Shown here: positions 1 to 9,230 of the stretch, one piece after another
How the letters are laid out: each line of letters begins with the position of its first letter
Position numbering within the stretch: the stretch's first letter is position 1
Assembly: GCF_011682045.1 (NCBI RefSeq)
Contig: NZ_VVIW01000024.1
Coordinates: 33,931 to 97,930 of the forward strand
Origin: Massilia aquatica
GTDB lineage: Bacteria; Pseudomonadota; Gammaproteobacteria; Burkholderiales; Burkholderiaceae_D
DNA: 64,000 nucleotides
Reading direction: 5' to 3'
Translations under genes and position numbers: made by a program
The notes under the pieces: model-generated
What the model was told of the DNA's origin: nothing
What the model saw: only the letters and a program-made list of their open reading frames with translations
Databases searched by the model: none

Positions 1-1361
1 ACATGCTTGACCACGACTTCCCCAAGGCTGCTCAGAGCGACGCCGCCGACGCGCGGCCAGTCCCGCTGCGCGCCCGCTTGAAGCTGGACGGTGCGGTAGC
101 GGTCATAGGTGTGATACAGCGCGCCAGGCGCCAGCGCATCGATCTCCTTGCGCAGGAACGATGGAAAGGCGGAATTGAGCAGTGCCGGCAATGTGTCGCC
201 GGGCGGCAGCTGCATGGGCTGGTTGGCGCGCCATGTCAGCTCTCCGAACACGCTGCCGTGCGCGCGCCGGTGCATCACAGTCAGGGCAGTCATGGCAATG
301 CCGCCCGCGTATTCGGTGAAGTAACGCATGTTCCTGCCATCAGGATCGCCTGCGATCAGGCCAAAACCAGGCCGCTGCGCCTTGCGCACGCCAGGCAAGG
401 GGGTGCTGCCAGTGTAGCGCGCATGATACAAGCCCACATCCATCGCCAGCGGCAGCGACTTCCACGTCAGCGCCACTCCGTACTGGCGCTCGTCGGACGG
501 TGCCGGATTGTCCATCCGTTCTACATAGGCGCGGCCCGCCAGGCGAGTGCGGTCGCTGGCCGTCATCGGCCCTGCGAACGCCAGGTTGCAGCCTTGCGCC
601 ATGTAGTCGGTGGCAGACCAGAAGGTGCCGCACAGGTCGGCCACCGATGGCCGAAAGCTGAGCTGATAGAAGCCTTCGACGCCCACGCCGCTGCCGGCTT
701 CCAGGCGTGCGAACAACATGGGGGCCGGCACCAGGGTTTCCTGCGGCACGGCGTCCGCACGTCTGCGCGCCGGGTAGTCGACCGCGCTGAGCGCAGCCAG
801 GCCACCCGCAAAGCCGCTGCGCTGACCCCACGCCAGCGACTGCTGCCCGAGGCGCGTCAGTACACGCACATCGTCGACTTGCGCGCGATGCTCGACGAAG
901 GCATCGCCCAGCGCCACGCCCGAAAAACGCGACAGCCGCGCGCCGCCGGCGTCGCCGAGCGGCTCGCCGGCAGCGTAGCCATTGATACTGTTGCCCCACG
1001 CGCGCGCATGGTCGTTCAGGGCGAAATCGTGCCACGCCTTGATGCGCACCAGCGCGCTGACATTGCCTTCAAAAACGGCCAGATCCACATAGCCCTTGAG
1101 CGCGCGCGTGACGGCATCGCCGCGCCGGAAGTTCAGGTTGGCGTCATCGCTGTTCTGGCCCGCGCTGGCGAGGCCGGCCAGGTCCACCGCATGCGCATTG
1201 TATGCAACCAGCATATGCGGGGCCGCTGCCTCGGTGCGGAAGCTGGCGCCGAAGCTGAGCCGCCCGCTCACTTGCGTCTCCAGCGCGCATGCGGGCAGCG
1301 CGCTCGCCAGAGCGGCGGCCGTGAATGCGGCGTGAACGTGGCGGCGCCCGGTGCTATGCAT
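1..1361 (-). CDS. DUF1302 family outer-membrane protein (3' end outside window)
   Basis: Read leftward from ATG at 1361, this frame stays open to the left edge (453 codons visible), so the C-terminus is missing. The N-terminus has a signal-peptide-like stretch ending ACALE, followed by a region rich in short alternating hydrophobic segments, as in beta-barrels. Phrases such as LNFRRGDA, ALKGYVDLAVF and TRLGQQSLAWGQ match DUF1302, a proteobacterial family usually found beside DUF1329 and RND transporters and predicted to sit in the outer membrane. The ribosome-binding site is weak. No substrate can be named. The family call rests on recalled motifs, and the partner genes that would support it lie beyond the edge. 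Confidence 0.72.
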   Translation of the reverse strand, partial: MHSTGRRHVHAAFTAAALASALPACALETQVSGRLSFGASFRTEAAAPHMLVAYNAHAVDLAGLASAGQNSDDANLNFRRGDAVTRALKGYVDLAVFEGNVSALVRIKAWHDFALNDHARAWGNSINGYAAGEPLGDAGGARLSRFSGVALGDAFVEHRAQVDDVRVLTRLGQQSLAWGQRSGFAGGLAALSAVDYPARRRADAVPQETLVPAPMLFARLEAGSGVGVEGFYQLSFRPSVADLCGTFWSATDYMAQGCNLAFAGPMTASDRTRLAGRAYVERMDNPAPSDERQYGVALTWKSLPLAMDVGLYHARYTGSTPLPGVRKAQRPGFGLIAGDPDGRNMRYFTEYAGGIAMTALTVMHRRAHGSVFGELTWRANQPMQLPPGDTLPALLNSAFPSFLRKEIDALAPGALYHTYDRYRTVQLQAGAQRDWPRVGGVALSSLGEVVVKH

Positions 1362-1460
1362 GTCTGGCCTGTGGTAGGTTGCGCTAAGCCGACACTCGCC
1401 GGCCATTACTTTTGGTTACAATTGAATTTACCACGCGTTACACTGGCTTGTCACGCGTAC

Positions 1461-2048
1461 TTACACACCCCACACATCGGCCTCGGTAAAGCCCAGTTCC
1501 GCGAAATCGTCGGCCCGGTCTTCGGCTTCGCCACGGCTGTAGAATTCATCGAGCTGCGGCGGCTCGACGGCGGTCCCGGCGAGCATCGCGTGAACCTGGC
1601 CACGGTGGTGGATCTGGTGCTGGAACAGGTGCGCCAGCAGGCGCGCCGGCGTGTCGAGCATCAGTCCGTGGTCGCGCAGGATGCCGACGTCGCGCGCCAG
1701 CGTGGGCTCGTCGAGCTGGCGGCAGTAGGCGATCAGGCGCTGGTCGCTCGACTTTTGCGCGGCCCACACATCGGCGCAGGTGGCGAACGGCTCTTCCGGC
1801 TCGAAAAAGGCGGCGCAGTAATCCGGATGCGGTTCGTCGGCACGCGCCGCCCGCTCCATGGCGTCGATGTAGAACCAGTCGACCGTCAGGTTGTGATTCA
1901 GGGTCCCTTTGATCGACGGGAAAAAACTGGTGCGCGTGGCGAGTTCGAATTCTTCCTGCGACAACTGGGCGCAGGCGCGCAACAAACGGTGATTGGCCCA
2001 GGCGTTGTTGTAGGCCTGGGCGATCAGGTAGCGTAGAAACTGGTTCAT
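1461..2048 (-). CDS. DinB family protein
   Basis: A 195-residue cytoplasmic protein. The N-terminus (MNQFLRYLIAQAYNNAWANHRLL), the LNHNLTVDWFYIDAM segment and the late HLFQHQIHHRGQVHAML segment are the three helices that hold the metal-binding histidines of the DinB/YfiT four-helix bundle. DinB proteins bind divalent metal, and many are thiol-dependent transferases or damage-inducible proteins of unknown substrate. I start at ATG 2048 and not at an in-frame ATG 45 bases upstream, because that one lies inside the preceding oxygenase gene; the chosen start is 28 bases past the oxygenase stop. The two genes probably form an operon. Confidence 0.85.
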   Translation of the reverse strand: MNQFLRYLIAQAYNNAWANHRLLRACAQLSQEEFELATRTSFFPSIKGTLNHNLTVDWFYIDAMERAARADEPHPDYCAAFFEPEEPFATCADVWAAQKSSDQRLIAYCRQLDEPTLARDVGILRDHGLMLDTPARLLAHLFQHQIHHRGQVHAMLAGTAVEPPQLDEFYSRGEAEDRADDFAELGFTEADVWGV

Positions 2049-2076
2049 GATGTCGGTAAGCGGGGTGGAAGTCGAT

Positions 2077-2778
2077 TTACGCCGGTGAGCCATACAGCGC
2101 CTCGGCGCGCTGGAACAGGATCCACGAGGTGGCGATGTATTTGTCGCCGCTGCGCGCCACGTGGCCCTTGTGCGAATGAGTAAAGCCGGCCGGCGCGATG
2201 ATCAGGCGGCCCTGGCGCGCTTCGATTTTGCGCCGCTGATAGTAGAACTCCGTCTCGCCACCGTCGTCCACGTCGTTCAGGTAGAACTGGAACAGCAGCG
2301 CGCGGTGCAGGCTCTCGCAACTGGCGTTCTGCGGATAGATCTCGGAATGCCAGTGATGATAGCCGCCGCTGGCCCGCACGTACTTTTGCACGTTGATCTG
2401 GCCGGCGCGGTACATCATGCGCATCAGTTCATCGATGTGGGCGGTGCCGCACTCGTCGAAATTCTCCGGCGACAGCGTGACCGGTTCGCCGGTGCCCGGG
2501 TGGATCACCTGCGGCGACAGCGCGCCGATCAGCATCATGCGGTACTTGTCCAGGTAGGCGCACAGATGCTCGCGCACGGCCTGCATCATGATGGCCGCCA
2601 CGTCCTGCCATTCCTCGTGGGCCGAGATGGTCAGGTCGTAGCTGTCTTTCTTGCTGGTGTCGACGCCGTTACCGGTCTTGCCGCGCACGACCTTGTCGCT
2701 GGCGTCGAAGCGCGCCATGACGGCGGCGCACTGTTCGCCGGTCAGCGCGTTGTCGTAAATCTCGATGAAGTCGTCCAT
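2077..2778 (-). CDS. 2OG-Fe(II) oxygenase
   Basis: A 233-residue protein with the double-stranded beta-helix pattern of prolyl-4-hydroxylase-like oxygenases. The motif HWHSE near residue 145 contains a plausible HxD/E iron ligand pair. FYLNDVDDGGETEFYY is the typical core strand, and APAGFTHSHKGH supplies the distal histidine, followed by a basic residue for 2-oxoglutarate. It should couple decarboxylation of 2-oxoglutarate to hydroxylation of an unknown substrate in the cytoplasm. ATG 2778 has a good ribosome-binding site (GAAAGAG), whereas an in-frame ATG 45 bases upstream adds only a basic, unconserved tail. DinB follows after 28 bases. Confidence 0.85.
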   Translation of the reverse strand: MDDFIEIYDNALTGEQCAAVMARFDASDKVVRGKTGNGVDTSKKDSYDLTISAHEEWQDVAAIMMQAVREHLCAYLDKYRMMLIGALSPQVIHPGTGEPVTLSPENFDECGTAHIDELMRMMYRAGQINVQKYVRASGGYHHWHSEIYPQNASCESLHRALLFQFYLNDVDDGGETEFYYQRRKIEARQGRLIIAPAGFTHSHKGHVARSGDKYIATSWILFQRAEALYGSPA

Positions 2779-2851
2779 CGTCACTCTTTCGGGTCTGGGT
2801 TTTCTGATACCGGCATAGTACACAAGGCGCGCCGCGGGGTCACTAGCTTAC

Positions 2852-3523
2852 TTACAGGGCGACGTTCCACGCCAGCCCGTGCGGAAGAGAGCGCGGTCCA
2901 AACACAAAGTGCAGCACGCGGCGCCGGCCCTGCCCCAGCGCCTTGGATGACGCATGCAGCAGCAGCGGGCGCATCACCAGTGCGCCGCCGATGCCGGCAA
3001 GGCACGCCAGCGGCGGCGTGGCGTCGCGCGCGGCGGCGGCGTCAGGCTGCGCAAGCACGCCGGCGCGGTGCGATCCCGGCACCACCAGCAGCGGACCGTC
3101 GTCGACGCCGCACGCGTCCAGGTGCACGCGCACGGCCACCAGTTGTTCCAGCACCGCCGGCGCCGGTTGCACGAACAGCGTGCCTTCCTTGAGCGACCAG
3201 CCGCGCAGCGCCGGCGCATCGACCCGCGCCGCCACCGGAATGCTCAGGTCCTGGTGCAGCGGCACCAGCCAGTTGCGGCCCGCCGATTTTTCAAAGTAAG
3301 TGCACTGCACCGCCACCGCATCCGGTTCAATCAAGGGTGCCAGCGCGGGATTGGCGCGCAGGCGCGCGGCCAGCGCGGCGCACCACGGCTCGGCCAGCAG
3401 GCAGCGCGTGCCGCCCGAGGCCGCGCCAGCCGGCTGCACCAGCCCGGCCAGACGCGCGCACTCGGCCGCCGGCAGCACCCGGGGCACGAGCGCATAGCCC
3501 ACTTGCGCAAACTGCGCTTTCAT
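2852..3523 (-). CDS. Phytanoyl-CoA dioxygenase (PhyH) family protein
   Basis: A 223-residue non-heme iron oxygenase. LVPLHQDLSIPV around residue 88 carries the HxD iron ligands, LLLHASSKALGQGRRRVLHF holds the distal histidine and the 2-oxoglutarate-binding arginine, and GPLLVVPGSHRAG is the loop typical of PhyH proteins. Family members hydroxylate small molecules such as phytanoyl-CoA, ectoine or secondary metabolites; the substrate here is unknown. The ATG overlaps the stop of the SulP gene by four bases (ATGA), so the two are translationally coupled. Whether the oxygenase acts on something SulP imports is only a guess. Confidence 0.82.
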   Translation of the reverse strand: MKAQFAQVGYALVPRVLPAAECARLAGLVQPAGAASGGTRCLLAEPWCAALAARLRANPALAPLIEPDAVAVQCTYFEKSAGRNWLVPLHQDLSIPVAARVDAPALRGWSLKEGTLFVQPAPAVLEQLVAVRVHLDACGVDDGPLLVVPGSHRAGVLAQPDAAAARDATPPLACLAGIGGALVMRPLLLHASSKALGQGRRRVLHFVFGPRSLPHGLAWNVAL

Positions 3524-5160
3524 CTGACCGCCAGCGCGTCCGCCGCCATGGCCGCGCTCAGGAAAACCCGGCCATTGATGGCGCCCAGCAGGTCGCTCTC
3601 CTTAAGCCGGTCCATCACCGGCCCCTTGACCTCGGCCAGGTGCAGGCCAATGCCGCGCTGGCGCAGCGCCAGATTCAGTTCGCCCAGCCCGAACAGGGCC
3701 GAGGTATCGATCGAGCTGACCGCCGTCATCACCAGCACCAGATGGCGGGCAGCCGGATGCAGCGCCAGTTCATCCTCGATGCGCGCATTGACCGCTTCCA
3801 CGTTGCCGAAAAAGAGATTGGCGTCGATGCGCAGCATCAGCACATCGGGCACGGTGCCGGCGGGGTAGCGCTCGATATTCCTGAAATGCTCGGTGCCGGC
3901 GATCCGCCCCAGCACCGCGATATGCGGACGGCTGGCGCGGAGAATCAGGGTGCCGAGCGAGAGCAGCACGCCGAGAACGACGCCCACATCGACGCCCAGC
4001 GCGATGACGCCGCCGGCCGTTGCCAGCAGGGCCAGCGCGTCGCCGCGGTCGTAGCGCCAGGCGGTGCGCAAGGTGTCCAGTTCCAGCATGCCCAGCACCG
4101 CCACGATGATGGTCGCGGCCAGCGCCGGCAGCGGCAGCAGCGCCAGCCAGCCGGTCGGCGCCACCAGCGCCAGTGCCAGCAGCACGCCGGTGAGGATGCT
4201 CGCCAGCGGCGTGTTGGCGCCGGCCGCGAAGTTCACGCCCGAGCGCGACAGGCTGCCGGTAACCGGCAAGCCGCCCGTGAGCGCGCTGCCGATGTTGGCC
4301 ACGCCCAGTCCGACCAGTTCCATATTACTTTGCAGTTTTTCCTGGCGCTTGAGCGCGAGCGTCTGGGCGGCCGACATCCCCAGCAAGAAGATCATGAAGC
4401 CGATCAGCAGCGCCGGTTGCAGCAGCGCGCGCCAGTGCGTGCTGGACGTGGCCAGGTTCAGGCCGGGCAGGCCGGCGGGAACCTCGCCGGTGCTTTGCAC
4501 GCCCAAACCGGGCAAGTCCAGCAGGCTTGAGAGCAGCATGGCGCCGAGCACCACCAGCATGGGTGCGAGACGCGCGCCGATGTCGGCCGCGCTGGAAGAC
4601 AGACCTGCGCGGCGCAGCAGCGGCGCCAGGTAGCGTTTGGCCAGCAGCAGCACGGCGATGGCGCCGCCGCCCAGCAACGCGCTGGGCATGTGCACCTGCG
4701 CCAGCGTGCCGCCGGCCAGCACTTTTACCTGCCCGAGGGCGATGACGATGGCCGCGCCGATGGTGAAGCCGCTCATGACGGGACGCGAGAAGAAATTGGC
4801 CACGTAGCCGAGCCGCAGCAAGCCGCACAGCAGCAGCACGGCGCCGGAAGCGAGGGCCAGCTGGGCGGCCAGCACGATGTACAGGCCGGAGCCGGGAGCG
4901 GCGAGCGGCGCCAGGGCGGCGGCCGTCATGAGCGAGATGATGGCCATCGGGCCGACCGACTGGGTCATGCTCGATCCGAAGATCGCGTACAGAATGGGAG
5001 GGAGGATGCTGGCGTAGATGCCGGCCACCGGCGGCAAGCCGGCCACCAGGGCGTAGGCCATCCCCTGCGGGATCATCATGAGGGCGACGACGATGCCGGC
5101 GCTGATATCACCGGGCAGCGACGCGCGCCGGTAGTGTCTTAACCATTGCAGCATGCCCAC
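3520..5160 (-). CDS. SulP/SLC26 family anion transporter with STAS domain
   Basis: A 546-residue inner-membrane protein. The start MGMLQWLRHYRRASLPGDISAGIVVALMMIPQGMAYALVAGLPP is the classic SulP entry into the membrane domain, followed by some 12-14 hydrophobic segments to about residue 410. A cytoplasmic STAS domain then runs to the end, with VLVMTAVSSIDTSALFGL corresponding to the conserved STAS core. Such proteins carry sulfate, bicarbonate, dicarboxylates or other anions; sequence alone does not decide which. The PhyH gene follows with a four-base overlap. The upstream 195 bases contain the REPIN-like hairpin. Confidence 0.92.
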   Translation of the reverse strand: MGMLQWLRHYRRASLPGDISAGIVVALMMIPQGMAYALVAGLPPVAGIYASILPPILYAIFGSSMTQSVGPMAIISLMTAAALAPLAAPGSGLYIVLAAQLALASGAVLLLCGLLRLGYVANFFSRPVMSGFTIGAAIVIALGQVKVLAGGTLAQVHMPSALLGGGAIAVLLLAKRYLAPLLRRAGLSSSAADIGARLAPMLVVLGAMLLSSLLDLPGLGVQSTGEVPAGLPGLNLATSSTHWRALLQPALLIGFMIFLLGMSAAQTLALKRQEKLQSNMELVGLGVANIGSALTGGLPVTGSLSRSGVNFAAGANTPLASILTGVLLALALVAPTGWLALLPLPALAATIIVAVLGMLELDTLRTAWRYDRGDALALLATAGGVIALGVDVGVVLGVLLSLGTLILRASRPHIAVLGRIAGTEHFRNIERYPAGTVPDVLMLRIDANLFFGNVEAVNARIEDELALHPAARHLVLVMTAVSSIDTSALFGLGELNLALRQRGIGLHLAEVKGPVMDRLKESDLLGAINGRVFLSAAMAADALAVR

Positions 5161-5233
5161 GTGATCTGTTTACCCTTTTGCCGGTGATGGCCGATTATAC
5201 AGCAGCGCACTTCTCTGGCCACCACCATCAGCT

Positions 5234-5325
5234 CCGTCTCCCCCGCGCAGGCGGGGGCCCATAGCACCGCTGCTCAATGGTGCCATAGATCCCCGCCGAG
5301 GGCCGCCTTGGCGCGGGGGAGACGG
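5234..5325. repeat. REPIN-like long imperfect palindrome
   Basis: CCGTCTCCCCCGCGC at 5234-5248 is repeated exactly in inverted orientation at 5311-5325. The inner arms (GCGGGGGCCCATAGCACC and GGTGCCATAGATCCCCGC) also pair with few mismatches around a loop near GCTGCTCAAT. The left arm itself forms a small hairpin CCCCCGC-GCAG-GCGGGGG (5240-5257). A second copy of this 29-base core lies at 31834-31862. This is how REP doublets look. It sits between the end of the diguanylate cyclase gene and the SulP gene, and may also act as a terminator or mRNA stabiliser. Confidence 0.7.
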
Positions 5326-5355
5326 TGGAAGCGGCGGAGTGTCGGGAACGGCCGC

Positions 5356-6792
5356 TTACGACATCGCCAATTCCACGCAATTGCGTCCCGCGCGCTTGGC
5401 GCGGCTCAGGGCCGCGTCGACCCGCAGCATCAGCGCGTCCGCGCTTTCCTGGTCGGCCAGCTGCGCCACGCCCAGTGAAATGGTCAGCCTGTCGCAGCCG
5501 GCGATGTCGGTCTGCGCCACCGCCACCCGGATCTTCTCGGCGATCTTGAGCGCATCGATGGCGCTGGTGTGCGGCACGATAATCAGGAACTCCTCGCCAC
5601 CCGAACGGACCAGCACATCGCTGGTGCGCAGCGTGGCCTGCACCACATCGGCCACCGTGCGCAGCGCCGCGTCGCCCACCGGATGCCCGAACTGGTCGTT
5701 GATGGCCTTGAAGCGGTCGATGTCGAACCCGATCAACGCTGCCGGCACCCTGTACCTGCGGGCGCGCTTGATTTCCAGTTCGAGCAGGTGCTCGCCATGG
5801 CGCCGGTTGGCCACGCCCGTGAGCGCGTCGACCGTGGCCATGTGCGTCACGCGTCCCAGCAAGGCTTCGTTCTCGCGGCTCACCGCCGCCATGCGCAAGC
5901 CAAAACCGGCCATCTGGGCCAGCGCCACGAAGGAATCGAGTTCCTCCACGCTGAACTGGCGCGCGCGGCCGAACATGAGGCACAGCGAGCCGGCCAGCGC
6001 GCTGCCCGGCGCGGAACCGAGCGGCAGGCCGATCACCATCTCGACGCCCTTGTCGACCAGCGACAGCGCCAGTTCCGGCTCGCCTGCCTTGGCCGGCGCA
6101 TCGAGCAGGCACATTTCGTTGCTGCACGCGGCCACCAGGCCGGGGAAGGCATGCCGCAGCGGCGACTGCAGCAGCCTGTCGCTGCGGTGAAGCACGCGCG
6201 TCAGGTTCAGGCCCGTGGGCGAATACTGCGCTTCGAGCTGCAGGTCGCCCGGCACGTCCATGCGAAACAGCGAGGCATGCACGGCACCGGCGGCGTCGCA
6301 CAGCGCCACGCAAATCTGTTCGGCCACGCTGGCCAGGTCGTCGACATCGACCAGCGCCTGCTGCAAGCGGGTGCGCAGCGCCAGCAGCGAGCGCAGCTCG
6401 TCCGCATGGGTGACGCTGGCCTCGGGCGCGCCGAGCTGGGCGTCGATGGCGGCGCGCAGTTCGCCCTCATCGAGCGGCGTGATGGCGTACGCGAGCGGGC
6501 CGAATGCCATCAGCGCGGGCAGCCAGCCGGCGCTGATGAACGGACACAGGACCAGCACCGGCGCACCGGCGCGGCGCGCAATCAGTTCACCGAGCGCCTC
6601 CAGGTCGAAGCCGCGGTCGAACCGTTCGAGATCGATGATCAGCAGGTCGACCCGCTCCTGGCCCAGCAGCACGGTGGCCTGCTCGCTGCCGTCGGCAATG
6701 AACAGGCGCGCGAACATGTCGGCATACATGCCCTGGAAATCGACCCGACGCTGTCCTACGGGATTGAGAAAAAGTCCAATCTGCTGCGTCAT
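5356..6792 (-). CDS. Diguanylate cyclase: receiver-like, GAF and GGDEF domains
   Basis: A 478-residue cytoplasmic protein predicted to make cyclic di-GMP from two GTP. Residues 1-125 resemble a receiver fold (DLLIIDLERF would hold the phospho-acceptor position) without clear other acidic-pocket residues. Residues 130-300 look like a GAF domain. The GGDEF domain occupies the last 165 residues with the active-site motif SGGEEF; an RTSD five residues upstream is an intact RxxD inhibitory site. ATG 6792 has a strong AGGGAG ribosome-binding site, and longer in-frame starts run into the divergent promoter region. It is divergent from the SDR gene. Confidence 0.9.
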   Translation of the reverse strand: MTQQIGLFLNPVGQRRVDFQGMYADMFARLFIADGSEQATVLLGQERVDLLIIDLERFDRGFDLEALGELIARRAGAPVLVLCPFISAGWLPALMAFGPLAYAITPLDEGELRAAIDAQLGAPEASVTHADELRSLLALRTRLQQALVDVDDLASVAEQICVALCDAAGAVHASLFRMDVPGDLQLEAQYSPTGLNLTRVLHRSDRLLQSPLRHAFPGLVAACSNEMCLLDAPAKAGEPELALSLVDKGVEMVIGLPLGSAPGSALAGSLCLMFGRARQFSVEELDSFVALAQMAGFGLRMAAVSRENEALLGRVTHMATVDALTGVANRRHGEHLLELEIKRARRYRVPAALIGFDIDRFKAINDQFGHPVGDAALRTVADVVQATLRTSDVLVRSGGEEFLIIVPHTSAIDALKIAEKIRVAVAQTDIAGCDRLTISLGVAQLADQESADALMLRVDAALSRAKRAGRNCVELAMS

Positions 6793-6979
6793 TAAATCTC
6801 CCTTGAGCACTAAAGTATGCGGCATAAATACGCAGTGGCAACATCCCTTGCGCCCGCCCGTTTCACAGTTTGCCATAAAGCACCAAACCAGCAAACACGA
6901 ACGCACGCGCAGTGTGCGCGGGCGCACCGTCAACACAGTAGCACGGTCCGATACTGCGTGTTCTAACGGAGGAAGCACC

Positions 6980-7975
6980 ATGGCAAATACAGACGAAAAC
7001 GCAATGAGTTCGCAAGTCGAAGCGGTCGCCGACAAACAGCGCGCGATCCAGAGCCGGCAGGACCAGAAGGACGCCTCGGGCGCCACGGAAGAAAGCAAGA
7101 AAGCGGTGCAAACGGGCGGCCCGGTGCAGCCGGCGCCACCGCTGCCAGCGCAGCACCTGGTCAAACCGGGCATCGAAGCGTCGATGGAATTAAAGCCGCG
7201 CTTCATGGCCGAAGGCTACAAGGGCAGCGGCAAGCTGCAAGGGCAAACGGCCATCATCACCGGCGGCGACTCGGGCATCGGGCGCGCGGTGGCGGTGCTG
7301 TTCGCGCGCGAAGGCGCCGACGTGGCCATCTTCTACCTGAACGAACACGAAGACGCCGAGGAGACCAAGCGCTGCATCGAAGCCGAAGGCCAGCGCTGCA
7401 TCGCGGTGGCGGGCGACGTCAAGGACATGGCGTTCTGCCAGGAGGCGGTGGACAAGGTGGTGGCCGAATTCGGGCGCCTCGATGTGCTGGTCAATAACGC
7501 CGCCTTCCAGGAGCACGCCGACTCGCTGCTGGACCTGACCGAAGAGCGCTTCGACGAAACTATGCGCACCAATATCTACGGCTACTTCCACATGGCCAAA
7601 GCCGCCCTGCCCCACCTCAAGCGCGGCGCGGCGATCATCAACACCGGGTCGGTGACCGGGCTGCAGGGTTCTGGCAAGCTGCTCGACTACTCGGCCACCA
7701 AAGGCGCGATCCATGCCTTCACGATGTCGCTAGCCTCGAACCTGCTGGACCAGGGCATCCGCGTCAACGCCATTGCGCCAGGCCCGGTCTGGACCCCGCT
7801 CAACCCGGCCGACCAGGCGCCCGACAAGATCGCCCAGTTCGGGCAAAGCACCGACATGCGCCGTCCGGCCCAGCCGGAAGAACTCTCGCCGGCGTATGTC
7901 TTCCTGGCCTCGGCGGTATGTTCGAGCTACATCACCGGCATCGTGTTGCCGGTCACCGGCAGCGTGGGCGGATAA
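6980..7975 (+). CDS. SDR family oxidoreductase, stress-protein (YghA/GSP39) type
   Basis: A 331-residue short-chain dehydrogenase. An Ala/Gln-rich N-terminal extension of about 85 residues precedes the Rossmann domain, as in YghA and Bacillus general stress protein 39. Visible motifs are TGGDSGIGRA for NAD(P) binding, NNAAF, the catalytic GSVT serine region and YSATK with the catalytic Tyr and Lys. The enzyme should reduce aldehydes or ketones with NAD(P)H; the physiological substrate is unknown. The start has a strong ribosome-binding site (ACGGAGGAAG). Ku starts 15 bases after the stop, so the two are likely cotranscribed. Confidence 0.9.
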   Translation: MANTDENAMSSQVEAVADKQRAIQSRQDQKDASGATEESKKAVQTGGPVQPAPPLPAQHLVKPGIEASMELKPRFMAEGYKGSGKLQGQTAIITGGDSGIGRAVAVLFAREGADVAIFYLNEHEDAEETKRCIEAEGQRCIAVAGDVKDMAFCQEAVDKVVAEFGRLDVLVNNAAFQEHADSLLDLTEERFDETMRTNIYGYFHMAKAALPHLKRGAAIINTGSVTGLQGSGKLLDYSATKGAIHAFTMSLASNLLDQGIRVNAIAPGPVWTPLNPADQAPDKIAQFGQSTDMRRPAQPEELSPAYVFLASAVCSSYITGIVLPVTGSVGG

Positions 7976-7990
7976 GGAAAGGACCGGCAT

Positions 7991-8977
7991 ATGGGACGCA
8001 GTCTATGGAAAGGCGCCATCAGCTTCGGGCTGGTGCATATTCCGGTCGAGATGCATCCGGCCGTGCGCGACAACGCGCTCGACCTGACCATGCTCGACCG
8101 CCGCGACTTCTCGCCAGTCGGCTTCAAGCGCTACAACAAGGGCAACAACAAGGAAGTGGTGTGGGACGACATCGTCAAGGGCTATGAGTACGCCGACGAC
8201 GAGTACGTGGTGCTGTCCGACGAAGACCTGCGCCGCGCCAACCCCGAGGCCACCGGCACCATCGACATCCTGGCCTTTGTCGACGCCGACACCGTGCCGC
8301 TGCTGTACTACGAACAGCCCTACTATCTGGCGCCCGGAAAGGGTGGCGACAAGGTCTACGCGCTGCTGCGCGAGACCTTGAAAAAGGTCGGCAAGATCGG
8401 CATCGCCACAGTGGTCATCCGGGTCAAGCAGCACCTGGCGGCGCTGGTGTGCGAAGGCGATACCATCGTCCTCAATACGCTGCGCTACAGCGACGAGATC
8501 CGCCCCACCGATGAACTCAAGATCCCGGGCGCCAGGTCGAAGAGCGCCGCCATCTCCGACAAGGAGCTGAAAATGGCGATGGCGCTGGTCGAGGGCATGA
8601 GCGAGGACTGGGAGCCGGAGCAGTACCACGACACCTATCGCGAAGATATCCTGGCGCTGGTCCAGAAAAAGGTCAAGGCCAAACAGACCAAGACCATCAC
8701 CATGCCGGAGAAGGAAAAGGCGCCCGCCAGCAAGAGCAACGTCATCGACCTGGTGGCGCTGCTGCAGCAAAGCCTGGGCAAGAAGCCGGGCAAGGCCAGC
8801 GCCCCACCCGAAGAGAGCGACGCCGAGGACGAGGAGGAAGCGCCGGCCGCCAAACCGCGCAAGGCTGCCTCAAAAACCGCGAGCCGCACCAAGGCGCCAG
8901 CGAAAGCCGCGACCAAAGCGGCCGCCAAGCCTGCGGCCAAAGCCAAGCCAGCGCCGGCCCGGCGCAAGGCTGCGTGA
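7991..8977 (+). CDS. ku: Non-homologous end-joining protein Ku
   Basis: A 328-residue Ku homologue, which would form a ring-shaped homodimer on broken DNA ends and recruit LigD. The N-terminus MGRSLWKGAISFGLVHIPV is diagnostic, and the Ku core continues through YYEQPYYLAPGKGGDKVYALL and RYSDEIRP to about residue 260. An acidic patch (EESDAEDEEEAP) and then a Lys/Ala-rich tail close the protein; such basic tails help bacterial Ku bind DNA and move inward from ends. The ribosome-binding site is AAGGAAAGGA. The partner gene ligD lies 2.8 kb downstream on the other strand. Confidence 0.96.
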   Translation: MGRSLWKGAISFGLVHIPVEMHPAVRDNALDLTMLDRRDFSPVGFKRYNKGNNKEVVWDDIVKGYEYADDEYVVLSDEDLRRANPEATGTIDILAFVDADTVPLLYYEQPYYLAPGKGGDKVYALLRETLKKVGKIGIATVVIRVKQHLAALVCEGDTIVLNTLRYSDEIRPTDELKIPGARSKSAAISDKELKMAMALVEGMSEDWEPEQYHDTYREDILALVQKKVKAKQTKTITMPEKEKAPASKSNVIDLVALLQQSLGKKPGKASAPPEESDAEDEEEAPAAKPRKAASKTASRTKAPAKAATKAAAKPAAKAKPAPARRKAA

Positions 8978-8993
8978 CGTAAACAGGAGCCGC

Positions 8994-9230
8994 ATGTACG
9001 AAATTTTTGCTTTATTGGAGTGGCCGGCGATGGCGATCAGCCTGGCCGCCGCATGGTGGATGGGTTCAAAAAAGGCCGGCAAGCGCATCGTCGCTTTCTG
9101 GATGCTCATCGTCGGCAACCTGATGTGGATCGCGTGGGGCTGGGGCGAAGCCGCCTGGGCGCTCATTGCCCTCAACGTCGGCCTGCTGGCCCTGAACGTG
9201 CGCGGCATCCGCAAGAACGAGGATGCCTGA
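8994..9230 (+). CDS. Small membrane protein, unknown function
   Basis: A 78-residue protein with a good ribosome-binding site (ACAGGAG), 17 bases after the Ku stop. It consists of a short amphipathic start, two or three hydrophobic helices (LEWPAMAISLAAAWWMG, IVAFWMLIVGNLMWIAWG, AWALIALNVGLLAL) and a basic tail RGIRKNEDA. It reads like an inner-membrane protein with a cytoplasmic C-terminus. I do not recognise a family with confidence. Its position suggests cotranscription with the SDR and Ku genes as a stress-related unit. Confidence 0.65.
   Translation: MYEIFALLEWPAMAISLAAAWWMGSKKAGKRIVAFWMLIVGNLMWIAWGWGEAAWALIALNVGLLALNVRGIRKNEDA

Noticed and set aside
3..2036. Plus-strand open frame of 677 codons over the left end
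   Set aside because: It lies antisense to the DUF1302, DinB and oxygenase genes, has Arg/Ala/Gln-rich shadow composition and no family motif; long antisense frames are normal at this GC content.
3337..4530. Plus-strand open frame opposite the SulP gene
   Set aside because: Gln/Arg/His-rich shadow of the transporter; no start signal and no motif.
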